Positions 1 to 7,751 of a stretch of 37,240 bases of DNA are shown here, in pieces (within the stretch, counting starts at the first letter, position 1; each line of letters starts with the position of its first letter). This DNA is from Lachnospiraceae bacterium. GTDB lineage: Bacteria; Bacillota; Clostridia; Lachnospirales; Lachnospiraceae. The notes under the pieces were generated by a model that was given only the letters and a program-made list of their open reading frames with translations, ran no database searches and was not told the origin of the DNA. The stretch lies in NCBI GenBank assembly GCA_015057005.1, contig SVFF01000017.1, positions 1 to 37,240 of the forward strand. Reading direction: 5' to 3'. A program made the translations under genes and the position numbers.

Positions 1-120
1 CATTACGACACTCCCCTTACTGTAAAACACGAAACAGAAGCACTTCTTGAAGCAGGTTTTTCTTCCGTAGAGGTGCTGAAAAATTGGGGTGCGACTTATA
101 CCATAAAAGCAGTTAAGTAA
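1..120 (+). CDS. C-terminal fragment of a SAM-dependent methyltransferase
   Basis: The first 39 codons read through in frame 1 to a TAA at 118-120; the gene begins outside the window. The visible tail (HETEALLEAGFSSVEVLKNW followed by GATYTIKAVK) resembles the last helix and strand of class I SAM-dependent methyltransferases, where a phrase of the type 'LLKEAGFSSVEVLKRW..TATIVAVK' closes the Rossmann-like fold. The SAM-binding motifs are not in the window, so substrate and family cannot be given. The identification rests on this short tail only. Confidence 0.6.
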   Translation, partial: HYDTPLTVKHETEALLEAGFSSVEVLKNWGATYTIKAVK

Positions 121-181
121 ATTCCAAGCTTACGGAGAGTTTGGAAGCAACAGAAGATTTGAAGTTTACGGAGGAATATAT

Positions 182-499
182 ATGGTCGGAAAAATGACGA
201 AAAATGAAAAAATACTAGCAAGCTTATCTTTGGCAGTATTAGTTATTGCAATTATAGTAAAATGCTTTATAGGAACCACAGACACAGGTGTTTTAGTGAT
301 GCTATCTTTTACTGGTATTCTTATGTGGCTAATTATCTTATTTTGTGCCTTTTTTCCAGCCGAATGGAGAATGACTGAAAAACAAAAGAGCAAGATAGAA
401 AATCATACAGAATATCAAAATAAATATCGAAAAATTTTTATTGGTATTGATACTGTTATCGCAATTCTTTTTTCGGTTTTGATTTTGCTTAGTAAATAA
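182..499 (+). CDS. Small three-helix membrane protein, unknown function
   Basis: A 105-residue protein. ATG at 182 is preceded by GGAGG at 170-174 with a 7-base gap, a good ribosome binding site. Three hydrophobic segments are visible, at about residues 11-30, 36-58 and 86-104, joined by a basic, polar loop (residues 60-85, rich in E, K, N and Q). This topology suggests an integral membrane protein with a cytoplasmic or surface loop. I do not recognise the family. The gene starts 61 bases after the methyltransferase stop and may be co-transcribed with it. A hairpin terminator follows at 590-626. Confidence 0.75.
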   Translation: MVGKMTKNEKILASLSLAVLVIAIIVKCFIGTTDTGVLVMLSFTGILMWLIILFCAFFPAEWRMTEKQKSKIENHTEYQNKYRKIFIGIDTVIAILFSVLILLSK

Positions 500-924
500 T
501 AAGCATATTATTACGGTGAATAGGAAATTTCAGTTTGGTGGAGTGTCAATTCCACTATGTCGAATAGTTAAATGAATTATATCTTTATAAAAACAACCAT
601 GACCTTTCGTGTTCATGGTTGTTTTATTGTGGAAATTATTTGATTCTATTGTTTTAGATAAAGTTTGTAAAACTAGACGCACGATTGTAAGAGTAAATGG
701 AGAGTAAAACCTGCATTTAGTTTTACAATTAAATATAACCTTTTGCAAAAGTAACTGCTAGTTTGCAAAAGTAGTTGCAAGCAAAAATAAGCGGTTAAAA
801 ATGCAATTTTCAGCAGGATCCACATGTTTTGAGGGAGTTTTATAGGACTTTCCGGGTGCTATTATTAAGTCACTTCAAAGGTTCAAAAGAACATAATCCA
901 AGAAACTAATACGAGGTGACGGAC
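500..924. other. Gene-free intergenic stretch with hairpins and a short direct repeat
   Basis: No convincing gene is present. It holds the terminator at 590-630, an 11-bp inverted repeat (TTGTAAAACTA at 665-675, TAGTTTTACAA at 718-728) and a direct repeat of TTGCAAAAGT at 743 and 763 (20-base period). A possible -10 element, TATTAT at 860-865, lies upstream of the next gene, but no good -35 was found for it. Confidence 0.6.
590..630 (+). terminator. Intrinsic terminator after the small membrane protein
   Basis: A perfect 13-bp inverted repeat, AAAACAACCATGA at 590-602 and TCATGGTTGTTTT at 613-625, encloses a 10-base loop and ends in a T-rich run. The A-rich left arm would let it work on both strands. 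Confidence 0.8.
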
Positions 925-1347
925 ATGAGAAACACTTTAGAATTAAGAAAAAACTTATTATTCACAGCAGCGACGATCATTCTGGTACTGATCACAGCAT
1001 TCTGTATCGCAGGTACAGTGATGAGCAAGGGAGATATGACAGACCGGGAACTTGAAAAATATTACCATCAAGTTGAAAAAGAACTGCTTGGACAGATCAG
1101 AGAGCAGTTAGAGGAGATGGGCTTTAAAAACAGCGGCGTAACCCTGACCAGGGTAGTGGATGCAGAAGGCAATCGCGATTATACTTTTACCATTCATCAT
1201 CGCAAGATTGATGCCATGAGTGCTAAAGAGCGCGTAGAACTTGCGGAAAGTCTGGCAAGCAATTTCGAGGAGACAGCGTATGGGCTGTTGGCAGATGAGA
1301 CTTTTTCTAACTGCAGTTTTTTCCATGAATTTCTGGCTTATGAGTAA
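925..1347 (+). CDS. Membrane-anchored extracytoplasmic hypothetical protein
   Basis: A 140-residue protein starting at ATG 925. A GTG at 916 is in frame upstream, but GAGGTG at 913-918 is better read as the ribosome binding site for ATG 925. The N-terminus has a basic patch (ELRKN) followed by one hydrophobic segment at about residues 11-31, then a charged domain rich in Glu and Lys with predicted helix (residues 38-65) and a strand-like part (GVTLTRVVDAEGNRDYTFTI). The likely topology is a single membrane anchor with an external domain. I do not recognise the family. It lies upstream of the DUF1653 gene in the same orientation, with no terminator between. Confidence 0.7.
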   Translation: MRNTLELRKNLLFTAATIILVLITAFCIAGTVMSKGDMTDRELEKYYHQVEKELLGQIREQLEEMGFKNSGVTLTRVVDAEGNRDYTFTIHHRKIDAMSAKERVELAESLASNFEETAYGLLADETFSNCSFFHEFLAYE

Positions 1348-1451
1348 AAGAATTACATGACATTTGAAGGATTTCAGGTTATACTCATAGAAAGAACGTG
1401 AGCTTACAGAAAGCGGCGTTTTTAGGTAGAACAGGAAGGGAGCCGAAACAA

Positions 1452-2087
1452 ATGTCATTTATTCCCAGACCACAGGAAATATACAAACATTTTAAAGGGA
1501 ACTTATATCAGATACTTGCAATAGCAGAACACTCAGAGACAGGAGAGCCGCTGGTGATTTACCAGGCGCTTTACGGAGAATTTAAGATTTATGCCAGACC
1601 GCTTGCAATGTTTACCGAAAAGGTGGACAGAGAGAAGTACCCGGAAGTTACGCAGGAATATCGTTTTGAACTGCAGGGAAATGTAGGGATAGTGAGGACA
1701 GAAGCGGCAGTGTCACCTGTCTGCATGCAGCAGTGTGAGGAAAAAAAGCCCACAGCGGTAATGCCGCAGGAGACAAGCCCCGGTGCGCCGGCTCAGCCGG
1801 AGTATACGCGGCAGGAGTATACACAGCCCACACCGGTTGAAGCAGAAATAGAGCAGGAAGAAATCCGGCTGGATCCCATGGTACTGGAATTTCTGGATGC
1901 AGATACTTACGAACAGCGTCTGAACATTCTGGCGGCCCTGCATCATCGTATTACGGACGAAATGATCACTACCATGGCCATTGCCAGTGATGTGGAAGTG
2001 ATGGATGGCGATATTGAGGAGCGCTATGAGTCTCTGAAAAATTGTCTGCTGACTCTGGAAAAGTACGAGAGCAATCGTCTTCGCTAG
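1452..2087 (+). CDS. DUF1653 domain protein
   Basis: A 211-residue protein. Residues 1-70 match the DUF1653 pattern: PRPQEIYKHFKGNLYQILA, then SETGEPLVIYQALYG and ARPLAMFTEKVD. This is a small beta-barrel-like domain of unknown function found in many bacteria. The rest is a Pro/Gln/Glu-rich linker (about 85-150) and a helical C-terminal part (about 150-211). ATG 1452 is chosen over the in-frame GTG at 1398 because AGGAAGGGAG at 1432-1441 sits directly upstream of 1452 and the DUF1653 domain begins at the new N-terminus. It is 56 bases upstream of the 5'-nucleotidase gene. Confidence 0.8.
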   Translation: MSFIPRPQEIYKHFKGNLYQILAIAEHSETGEPLVIYQALYGEFKIYARPLAMFTEKVDREKYPEVTQEYRFELQGNVGIVRTEAAVSPVCMQQCEEKKPTAVMPQETSPGAPAQPEYTRQEYTQPTPVEAEIEQEEIRLDPMVLEFLDADTYEQRLNILAALHHRITDEMITTMAIASDVEVMDGDIEERYESLKNCLLTLEKYESNRLR

Positions 2088-2098
2088 TGTAAAGTAAT

Positions 2099-2132
2099 CC
2101 GGGCAACCGGTTTCTGCTGACATGGTTCCCGG
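2099..2132 (+). other. Hairpin just upstream of the 5'-nucleotidase ribosome binding site
   Basis: CCGGGcAACC at 2099-2108 can pair with GGTTCCCGG at 2124-2132 (one bulged C). The right arm ends where the GGAAAGGAAG ribosome binding site begins. There is no T run, so it is not a terminator. It could limit access to the ribosome binding site; this is inference. Confidence 0.35.
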
Positions 2133-2143
2133 AAAGGAAGAGT

Positions 2144-3136
2144 ATGGCAGGCAGATTGGATGCGAAAATGGTGATCGGTGTCTCCACCAGAGCGCTTTTT
2201 GACATGACGGTGGAAAATGAGATTTTTGAGAGCAGGGGCGTGGATGCCTACTGTGAATATCAGGTGGCTCATGAGCAGGAAATTTTAAAGCCGGGTCCCG
2301 GCTTTCGATTGATACAGTCCCTGCTTCGGCTGAATGATTGCGCCGCAAGAGACCAACAAAAGCTGGTGGAAGTGATCGTTATGTCCCGCAACAGCCCGGA
2401 CACATCTCTTCGGGTATTCAATGCGATCCGTCACTACAATCTGCCCATTACCAGAGCAGTCCTGGTCAGCGGTGCTTCCCTGGCGCCCTATCTGGCAGCT
2501 TTTCGTACGGATTTATTTTTGTCTGCCTACGAGGATGATGTGCAGTGCGCCATCGACAGCGGAATTGCAGCGGGAATTATTTGCACGGAACCGGGAGATG
2601 CCGGGAAAATGCAGCAGAATAAATGGACCGCTGAGATCAAGCCTTTTCGCGAAAACCACCAGATCCGCATTGCTTTTGATGGGGATGCGGTGCTCTTTTC
2701 AGACGAATCTGAACGGATTTTTAAGGAAAAAGGCTTGGGAGCCTTTGAAGAAAATGAAAGTCGTCATGCCAGATGTCCTATGAAAGAGGGACCCTTTGCC
2801 AGTTTTTTGAAAAAATTGTCCGACCTGCAGGCAGAAATCGGCAGAGAGCAATGTCCTATCCGCACGGCGCTGGTGACCGCACGCTGTGCACCTGCCCACG
2901 AGAGAGTGATCCGTACTCTTCGCAGCTGGAATGTGCGGGTGGACGAGGCCTTTTTTCTGGGCGGATTGGACAAGAAAGAGTTTTTAAAGGCCTTTCAGGC
3001 ACAAATATTTTTTGATGATCAGTCCGTCAATACGGAAAGTGCGGCAAATGTTGTACCGGCGGCACGTGTTCCCTATCGGCGGAACGGAAAGAGAGAATTA
3101 TATCAGGATGAAATATCAGCATATCGTACAGGCTGA
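2144..3136 (+). CDS. Cytosolic 5'-nucleotidase family protein
   Basis: A 330-residue protein resembling the 5'-nucleotidase family typified by eukaryotic cytosolic NT5C1, with bacterial members. Landmarks: KMVIGVSTRALFDM near the N-terminus (the family's 'Asp-type' start region), VIVMSRNSPDTSLRVFNAI, the AFDGDAVLFSDESE segment (HAD-like D-x-D motif) around residue 175, and IFFDDQ near the C-terminus. The family hydrolyses nucleoside 5'-monophosphates; the substrate here is unknown. The ATG is preceded by GGAAAGGAAG. Its last 29 bases overlap the start of sfsA, which implies translational coupling. Confidence 0.85.
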   Translation: MAGRLDAKMVIGVSTRALFDMTVENEIFESRGVDAYCEYQVAHEQEILKPGPGFRLIQSLLRLNDCAARDQQKLVEVIVMSRNSPDTSLRVFNAIRHYNLPITRAVLVSGASLAPYLAAFRTDLFLSAYEDDVQCAIDSGIAAGIICTEPGDAGKMQQNKWTAEIKPFRENHQIRIAFDGDAVLFSDESERIFKEKGLGAFEENESRHARCPMKEGPFASFLKKLSDLQAEIGREQCPIRTALVTARCAPAHERVIRTLRSWNVRVDEAFFLGGLDKKEFLKAFQAQIFFDDQSVNTESAANVVPAARVPYRRNGKRELYQDEISAYRTG

Positions 3137-3851
3137 ATTTGTTGACAGACCTAACCGGTTTATCGCCCATGTGAAGCTGGCAGGGACTGGGCCTCAGGCA
3201 GCGGATAACACAGAACCCGTTACGGTCCATGTAAAGAACACCGGCCGCTGCCGGGAGTTGCTGGTACCGGGCGCTGCAGTTTATCTGGAAAAAAGTGCGA
3301 ACCCCAATCGTTCCACAGCCTACGATCTGGTGGCTGTGGAGAAGGGAGAGCGTTTGATCAATATGGATTCCCAGGCACCCAATAAGGTGGTGGAGGAGTG
3401 GCTTTGGAAAAAGGAACTCTTTCCCGACCTTATTTTGGTGCGTCCGGAGACCAAATACGGCAATTCACGTTTTGATTTTTATGTGGAGACTGCCGGGGAT
3501 GAAAGCTGCAAAAGGGCAGCGGAGAAAATTTTTATTGAAGTGAAGGGTGTGACCCTGGAGGAGGACGGTGTGGTACGGTTTCCGGATGCGCCCTCTGACA
3601 GAGCGGTGAAACATGTGGAGGAACTGGTGGAGGCCGGAAAGGCCGGTTACCGTGTGCTGGTAATCTTTGTGATCCAGATGGAAAACGTGAAGTATTTTAC
3701 CCCCAATGTCAAGACCCATCCGGAATTTGCGTTTGCCCTGGAAAGAGCAGCCGGGGAGGGCGTGGAGATTTTGGCGTACGACTGCAGGGTGACAAGGGAT
3801 AGTATGGAAGTGAAGCATCCCGTGGATGTCAGACTTGAAGAAAGCCGCTGA
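3108..3851 (+). CDS. sfsA: SfsA family DNA/RNA nuclease
   Basis: A 247-residue protein that aligns across the length of SfsA. Visible landmarks: the N-terminal OB-like part (FVDRPNRFIAHV), HVKNTGRCRELL, RPETKYGNSRFDFYV and the PD-(D/E)XK-type nuclease core IFIEVKGVTLEEDGVVRFPD, then GVEILAYDC near the end. SfsA was first described as a sugar fermentation stimulation protein; later work on the family points to nuclease activity. ATG 3108 is chosen because it gives the usual N-terminus; a longer open frame from 3012 runs inside the 5'-nucleotidase gene. No strong ribosome binding site is seen before 3108, consistent with coupling to the overlapping upstream gene. Confidence 0.9.
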   Translation: MKYQHIVQAEFVDRPNRFIAHVKLAGTGPQAADNTEPVTVHVKNTGRCRELLVPGAAVYLEKSANPNRSTAYDLVAVEKGERLINMDSQAPNKVVEEWLWKKELFPDLILVRPETKYGNSRFDFYVETAGDESCKRAAEKIFIEVKGVTLEEDGVVRFPDAPSDRAVKHVEELVEAGKAGYRVLVIFVIQMENVKYFTPNVKTHPEFAFALERAAGEGVEILAYDCRVTRDSMEVKHPVDVRLEESR

Positions 3852-3919
3852 CTGGCGGAGATATACAGCTGGCAGAGACAAATGATCGGCGGCGAAAAAT
3901 AACTGGCGGAGACAAACAA
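3852..3919 (+). repeat. Four-unit 17-bp tandem repeat forming the mutY leader
   Basis: The whole gap between the sfsA stop (3849-3851) and the mutY ATG (3919) is four 17-base units: 3852-3868, 3869-3885, 3886-3902 and 3903-3919. Units 1, 2 and 4 start CTGGCRGAGAYA; unit 3 is diverged (TCGGCGGCGAAA). Each unit carries a GGCGGAGA-like Shine-Dalgarno sequence. In unit 2 an ATG (3882) opens a six-codon frame that stops at 3902. Confidence 0.85.
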
Positions 3920-5043
3920 TGGAAACTTTAGAAATTCAAGATGAAAAATTGAGCATGAGTCAATTGGAGGCAATAGCACAGCCCCTGTTAAAGTGGTATG
4001 ACGGTAACAGACGTATCCTGCCCTGGCGGGAAGATGCCACGCCCTACCGTGTGTGGGTGTCGGAGATCATGCTCCAGCAGACCCGCGTGGAGGCGGTAAA
4101 GCCTTATTTTGAGCGCTTTATGAATAAGCTGCCGGATATTCAGGCCCTGGCAGAGGCTCCGGAAGAAGAACTGTTGAAGCTGTGGGAGGGCCTGGGTTAT
4201 TATAACCGGGTGCGCAATCTTCAGAAAGCGGCGGTTCAGATCATGGAGGAGTATGGCGGCGAAATGCCCGATTCCTATGAGGAATTGCTGAAATTAAAAG
4301 GCATCGGCAGCTATACTGCGGGCGCTATTTCTTCTATTGCATACGGCAAAGCCAATCCTGCTGTGGATGGCAATGTGCTGAGAGTGATCGCCCGCATCCG
4401 GAAGGATGAACGGCTGATTTCCGATGCAAAGGTAAAGCAGGCGGTGGAGGAAGATATGCGCAGTGCTATGCCTGAGGACAGGCCCGGCGATTTCAATCAG
4501 GCTATGATGGAGATTGGTGCCTGTGTATGTATTCCCAACGGTGCGCCGCATTGTGAAGTGTGTCCCCTGGCAGATCTTTGTATGGCCCATGCGGATGGTT
4601 GCGAGACAGAGTACCCTAAAAAGGCAGGTGCCAAAAAGCGGACTGTAGAGGAGAAGACGATCCTGGTAATCCGGGACGCAGAGCGGACTGTACTTCGCAA
4701 GCGGGCGGAGAAAGGTCTTCTGGCAGGAATGTACGAATTCCCTTCCCTGGAAGGGTATCGCACAGCGGAGGAAGTTACGGAATATCTTTCACAGAACGGT
4801 CTGAAGACCATCCGCATCCTGCCTTTGGAGGATGCCAAGCATATTTTTACCCACAAAGAGTGGCATATGAGGGGGTATATGGTGAGAGTGGATGAACTGG
4901 AGCCGAAACAGACCGCTCCGGCATTGGCTGACTGGCTGTATATAGAGCCGGAGGAGACCAGGGAAAAATACCCTATTCCGGCAGCTTTTGCGGCTTACAC
5001 CAAAGGATTGAATATCAAGCTTGGAAATGATAATTGGAAATGA
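3919..5043 (+). CDS. mutY: A/G-specific adenine DNA glycosylase MutY
   Basis: A 374-residue protein that removes adenine mispaired with 8-oxoguanine, preventing G:C to T:A changes. Order of parts: catalytic Glu49 in SEIMLQQT; helix-hairpin-helix LKGIGSYTAGAI at about 122-133; catalytic Asp150 in VDGNVLRV; a Cys cluster CIPNGAPHCEVCPLADLC for the 4Fe-4S centre (first spacing is seven residues rather than the six of E. coli MutY); and a C-terminal NUDIX-like 8-oxoG recognition domain from about residue 245. Length is normal for the family. The ATG is preceded by GGCGGAGA within the last unit of the 17-bp repeat. A hairpin terminator follows at 5061-5104. Confidence 0.95.
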   Translation: METLEIQDEKLSMSQLEAIAQPLLKWYDGNRRILPWREDATPYRVWVSEIMLQQTRVEAVKPYFERFMNKLPDIQALAEAPEEELLKLWEGLGYYNRVRNLQKAAVQIMEEYGGEMPDSYEELLKLKGIGSYTAGAISSIAYGKANPAVDGNVLRVIARIRKDERLISDAKVKQAVEEDMRSAMPEDRPGDFNQAMMEIGACVCIPNGAPHCEVCPLADLCMAHADGCETEYPKKAGAKKRTVEEKTILVIRDAERTVLRKRAEKGLLAGMYEFPSLEGYRTAEEVTEYLSQNGLKTIRILPLEDAKHIFTHKEWHMRGYMVRVDELEPKQTAPALADWLYIEPEETREKYPIPAAFAAYTKGLNIKLGNDNWK

Positions 5044-5060
5044 CAACCGAAAATAAGAAT

Positions 5061-5104
5061 GCCGTCTGCAGATTGGGATGAATGATCGCAGACGGCACTT
5101 TTAT
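5061..5104. terminator. Shared terminator between convergent mutY and the lipid kinase gene
   Basis: GCCGTCTGC at 5061-5069 pairs perfectly with GCAGACGGC at 5088-5096. The plus strand continues ACTTTTATT. An A-rich stretch (AAATAAGAA) precedes the left arm, so the hairpin can also stop minus-strand transcription, which ends its gene at 5104. Confidence 0.75.
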
Positions 5105-6060
5105 TAAGGAGTAATAACGCGTATTGCCTTGGACTTGCACGTAATGGTCAGGCTGGTGGTCTGATGCCCCACTTCACCGTCGGTGTGTACCCAGAGAGGG
5201 ACAGGTGTTTCGATTTTTATTTTGGCAGCCCTGTAGCCGGAGATACCCTTAAACATATAGTGTTTGCCGTAAAAGGCAGTAGGAAGGGCAAACAGGATCA
5301 GAAGCTTGGGCAGATCTCCTGCTACGCACAGATCAAAAAGTCCGTCGTCTGCTACCGCATTGGGACAGAACATAAAACCGCCGCCTTCATAGCGATGGAT
5401 CATGCCGGTGGTAAAGAGCATCTTGCCGATGGGGATAGGATCGTTATCGTCCAGGGTCAGAGTGCCGGAGACTGCCTTGGTGGCAAAAAGCTGCTTTAAG
5501 GCGATACCCAGATAGGTAAGTTTTCCCAGACCGATCTTGTTGCATAAGCCTTTGATGCGGGAACGCAGGGATTCTGCACAGACCGCTGCGTCGTAACCAA
5601 TACCACAGCTGACTGCAAAATGGCGATTTTCCCCATTGGGGTATGTAATGGTGCCGATATCCATGGAAGTCACCTTGCCGCCGTTCAGGATCAGCTCCAA
5701 TGCTGCGGCGGGATCTTTGGGTATTCCTAAGTCTCTGGCAAAATCGTTACTGGAGCCGGTGGGAATGTAACCCAGTGTAATGGGAAGGGTAAGATCCAGA
5801 CCCTGCAGGGCCTCGTTCATGGTGCCGTCACCGCCCAGAATGATCAAAACCGTATCTTCGGGAGAAGTGGCATTTGTTTCGGATTCTCGTTTTATGGTTT
5901 CGCAGATTTCCCGGACCAGTTGCGCTACATCGCCGACTTGCTTGGAAAAATAGGCGCGGAAGGGGATTTTGGCATTGTGGAGCTTGGGCACAATTTGTTG
6001 GGTCCAGAGCTTGATGCCTTTGCCGGAGCGGGAGGCCGGATTGATGATGATATGATACAT
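5104..6060 (-). CDS. Diacylglycerol kinase family lipid kinase (DagK/YegS type)
   Basis: A 318-residue protein of the DAGK catalytic family, which phosphorylates diacylglycerol or related lipids or sphingosine-like bases at the membrane. Visible: IINPASRSGKG at the N-terminus, the nucleotide-binding LGGDGTMNEALQGL, then PTGSSNDFARDLGI. These are the signature segments of this family. The start at 6060 gives the standard MYHIIINPAS N-terminus and has AAGAGGT a few bases upstream; the longer frame to 6171 adds 37 unlikely residues. It is divergent from glyA. Confidence 0.9.
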   Translation of the reverse strand: MYHIIINPASRSGKGIKLWTQQIVPKLHNAKIPFRAYFSKQVGDVAQLVREICETIKRESETNATSPEDTVLIILGGDGTMNEALQGLDLTLPITLGYIPTGSSNDFARDLGIPKDPAAALELILNGGKVTSMDIGTITYPNGENRHFAVSCGIGYDAAVCAESLRSRIKGLCNKIGLGKLTYLGIALKQLFATKAVSGTLTLDDNDPIPIGKMLFTTGMIHRYEGGGFMFCPNAVADDGLFDLCVAGDLPKLLILFALPTAFYGKHYMFKGISGYRAAKIKIETPVPLWVHTDGEVGHQTTSLTITCKSKAIRVITP

Positions 6061-6080
6061 AAATGTACCTCTTCTTTCGT

Positions 6081-6110
6081 ATAATAAAGTGTTATATAAG
6101 GATATGACAA
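6081..6110 (-). promoter_or_regulatory. Probable promoter of the lipid kinase gene
   Basis: On the minus strand, TTGTCA (complement of 6105-6110) and TATTAT (complement of 6081-6086) are separated by 18 bases, 20 bases upstream of the chosen start. Confidence 0.5.
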
Positions 6111-6229
6111 GCCTGTAAAATTGAGCACATAATATAATAGTATCAGCAATCTTCTGTTTCGTAAAGAACATGCCGGTAATATTAACACATCTTTTTTTGC
6201 AAGTGTCTCTTTTCTTTTGGGTAGGACTG

Positions 6230-6238
6230 TGTTATAAT
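6230..6238 (+). promoter_or_regulatory. Extended -10 promoter element of glyA
   Basis: TGTTATAAT (6230-6238) is a consensus extended -10 (TGnTATAAT). The -35 region at the expected distance is weak, which is usual for extended -10 promoters. Confidence 0.6.
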
Positions 6239-6258
6239 CGTGGGCAAGTGAAACGAGA

Positions 6259-6276
6259 TAACGCATTAATGTGTTA
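6259..6276. promoter_or_regulatory. Palindrome in the glyA leader, possible operator
   Basis: TAACGCATTAATGTGTTA is an 18-base near-perfect palindrome (one G/T mismatch pair) starting 21 bases after the -10. Its right half ATGTGTTAA (6269-6277) is repeated in inverse orientation as TTAACACAT at 6182-6190, upstream of the promoter. The binding protein is unknown. Confidence 0.45.
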
Positions 6277-6302
6277 AAGTGATGGGAAAGGTGATGATTT
6301 AA

Positions 6303-7541
6303 ATGTATTCACTTGATGATGTAAAAATGATAGATCCTGAGGTGGCGCAGGCGATTGTGGACGAGCAGGAGCGTCAGAACAGTCATATTGAGCTGATCGC
6401 ATCCGAGAACTGGGTGAGCAAGGCTGTGATGGCAGCTATGGGCAGCCCTCTGACAAATAAATATGCGGAAGGTTACCCCGGCAAGAGATATTACGGCGGT
6501 TGTGAGTGTGTGGATGTAGTGGAGAATCTGGCTATTGAAAGGGCCAAAGAACTTTTTGGCTGCGAATATGTAAATGTACAGCCTCACTCCGGAGCCCAGG
6601 CCAATATGGCGGTAATGTTTGCAGTATGTAAGCCCGGCGACACCATCATGGGTATGAACCTGGACCATGGCGGACATCTGTCCCACGGCAGCCCGGTAAA
6701 TATGTCCGGTAAGTATTTTAATATCGTGCCTTACGGCGTGGATGACAATGGTTTTATTGATTATGACAAAATGAGAGAACTTGCTCTGGAGTGCAGACCT
6801 AAGATGATCATTGCAGGTGCTTCCGCATATGCCAGAACCATCGATTTCAAGAAATTCCGTGAAGTGGCTGATGAGGTAGGCGCTGTGCTGATGGTTGATA
6901 TCGCTCACATTGCCGGATTGGTGGCAGCAGGCGTACATCCCACTCCCTTCGGTCATGCCCATGTTGTGACCACTACCACCCACAAGACATTGCGCGGTCC
7001 CAGAGGCGGCATGATCATGTGCAGCAAGGAAGTGAACGACAAGTACAACTTTAACAAGGCAATTTTCCCCGGCATCCAGGGAGGTCCTCTGATGCATGTG
7101 ATTGCGGCCAAGGCAGTGTGCTTTAAGGAAGCTTTAACTGAGGAATTTAAGGCTTATCAGCAGAATGTAGTGGAGAATGCACAGGCTCTCTGCAAGGGTC
7201 TGCAGAGCAGGGGCATCAAGATCGTTTCAGACGGCACGGACAATCATCTGATGCTGGTGGATCTGACCACTTACGGTCTCACCGGAAAGGCAGTTGAGAA
7301 ACTGCTGGATGCAGCCCACATCACCTGCAATAAGAATACCATCCCCAATGATCCCCAGTCACCTTTCGTGACCAGCGGTATCCGCCTGGGTACCCCTGCG
7401 GTCACCTCCCGTGGCATGAACACTGAGGACATGGATCTGATCGCTGAGGCTATCGCCCTGGTGATCAAAGGCGGCCAGGAGCAGATTCCTGCGGCCCGCG
7501 CCATTGTACAGTCTTTGACTGACAAGTATCCCCTGATTTAA
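6303..7541 (+). CDS. glyA: Serine hydroxymethyltransferase
   Basis: A 412-residue PLP enzyme that interconverts serine plus tetrahydrofolate with glycine plus 5,10-methylene-tetrahydrofolate in the cytoplasm. Landmarks: [12 protein letters not shown] near the N-terminus, [30 protein letters not shown], the PLP-binding Lys228 in [14 protein letters not shown], and the C-terminal [15 protein letters not shown]. Full length for the bacterial family. GGAAAGGTGA lies upstream of the ATG. It stands alone between its own promoter and a terminator at 7571-7603. The methylene-tetrahydrofolate it makes is the cofactor used by ThyA, encoded near the other end of the window. Confidence 0.97.
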   Translation: MYSLDDVKMIDPEVAQAIVDEQERQNSHIELIASENWVSKAVMAAMGSPLTNKYAEGYPGKRYYGGCECVDVVENLAIERAKELFGCEYVNVQPHSGAQANMAVMFAVCKPGDTIMGMNLDHGGHLSHGSPVNMSGKYFNIVPYGVDDNGFIDYDKMRELALECRPKMIIAGASAYARTIDFKKFREVADEVGAVLMVDIAHIAGLVAAGVHPTPFGHAHVVTTTTHKTLRGPRGGMIMCSKEVNDKYNFNKAIFPGIQGGPLMHVIAAKAVCFKEALTEEFKAYQQNVVENAQALCKGLQSRGIKIVSDGTDNHLMLVDLTTYGLTGKAVEKLLDAAHITCNKNTIPNDPQSPFVTSGIRLGTPAVTSRGMNTEDMDLIAEAIALVIKGGQEQIPAARAIVQSLTDKYPLI

Positions 7542-7570
7542 GGGTGTAATAATTTCCGATAACGATTCTG

Positions 7571-7603
7571 AAGGAGTTGATCTGTTTGATCAGCTCCTTT
7601 TTT
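7571..7603 (+). terminator. Intrinsic terminator of glyA
   Basis: GGAGTTGATC (7573-7582) and GATCAGCTCC (7588-7597) form a 10-bp stem with one G-T pair and a 5-base loop, followed by six T. Confidence 0.9.
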
Positions 7604-7680
7604 GCTAAGCCTTCGCCAATTCCCTGTTAACCCCCTATCAATACTTTGCATAGATGTCGTTCAGGCATGGCATGAATGAT

Positions 7681-7694
7681 TGTAAGCGCTTTTG
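7681..7694 (+). promoter_or_regulatory. Possible catabolite-responsive element (cre) before the sugar transporter
   Basis: TGTAAGCGCTTTTG matches the core of the Gram-positive CcpA site (TGWAARCGYTWNCW) at most positions; the last two bases differ. It lies 58 bases upstream of the ATPase start. No clear promoter could be assigned in 7604-7751. Confidence 0.45.
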
Positions 7695-7751
7695 CGATTT
7701 GCTAAACTACGGACATTGAACAGACAGCTGGAAGCAGAAGGGAGGAAAGTT

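Noticed and set aside
3882..3902. Six-codon gene before mutY
   Set aside because: It arises from the 17-bp repeat and is too short to call a gene; kept only as part of the leader finding.
6239..6302. Glycine riboswitch before glyA
   Set aside because: The leader after the predicted start is only about 60 bases and lacks the conserved glycine aptamer stems.
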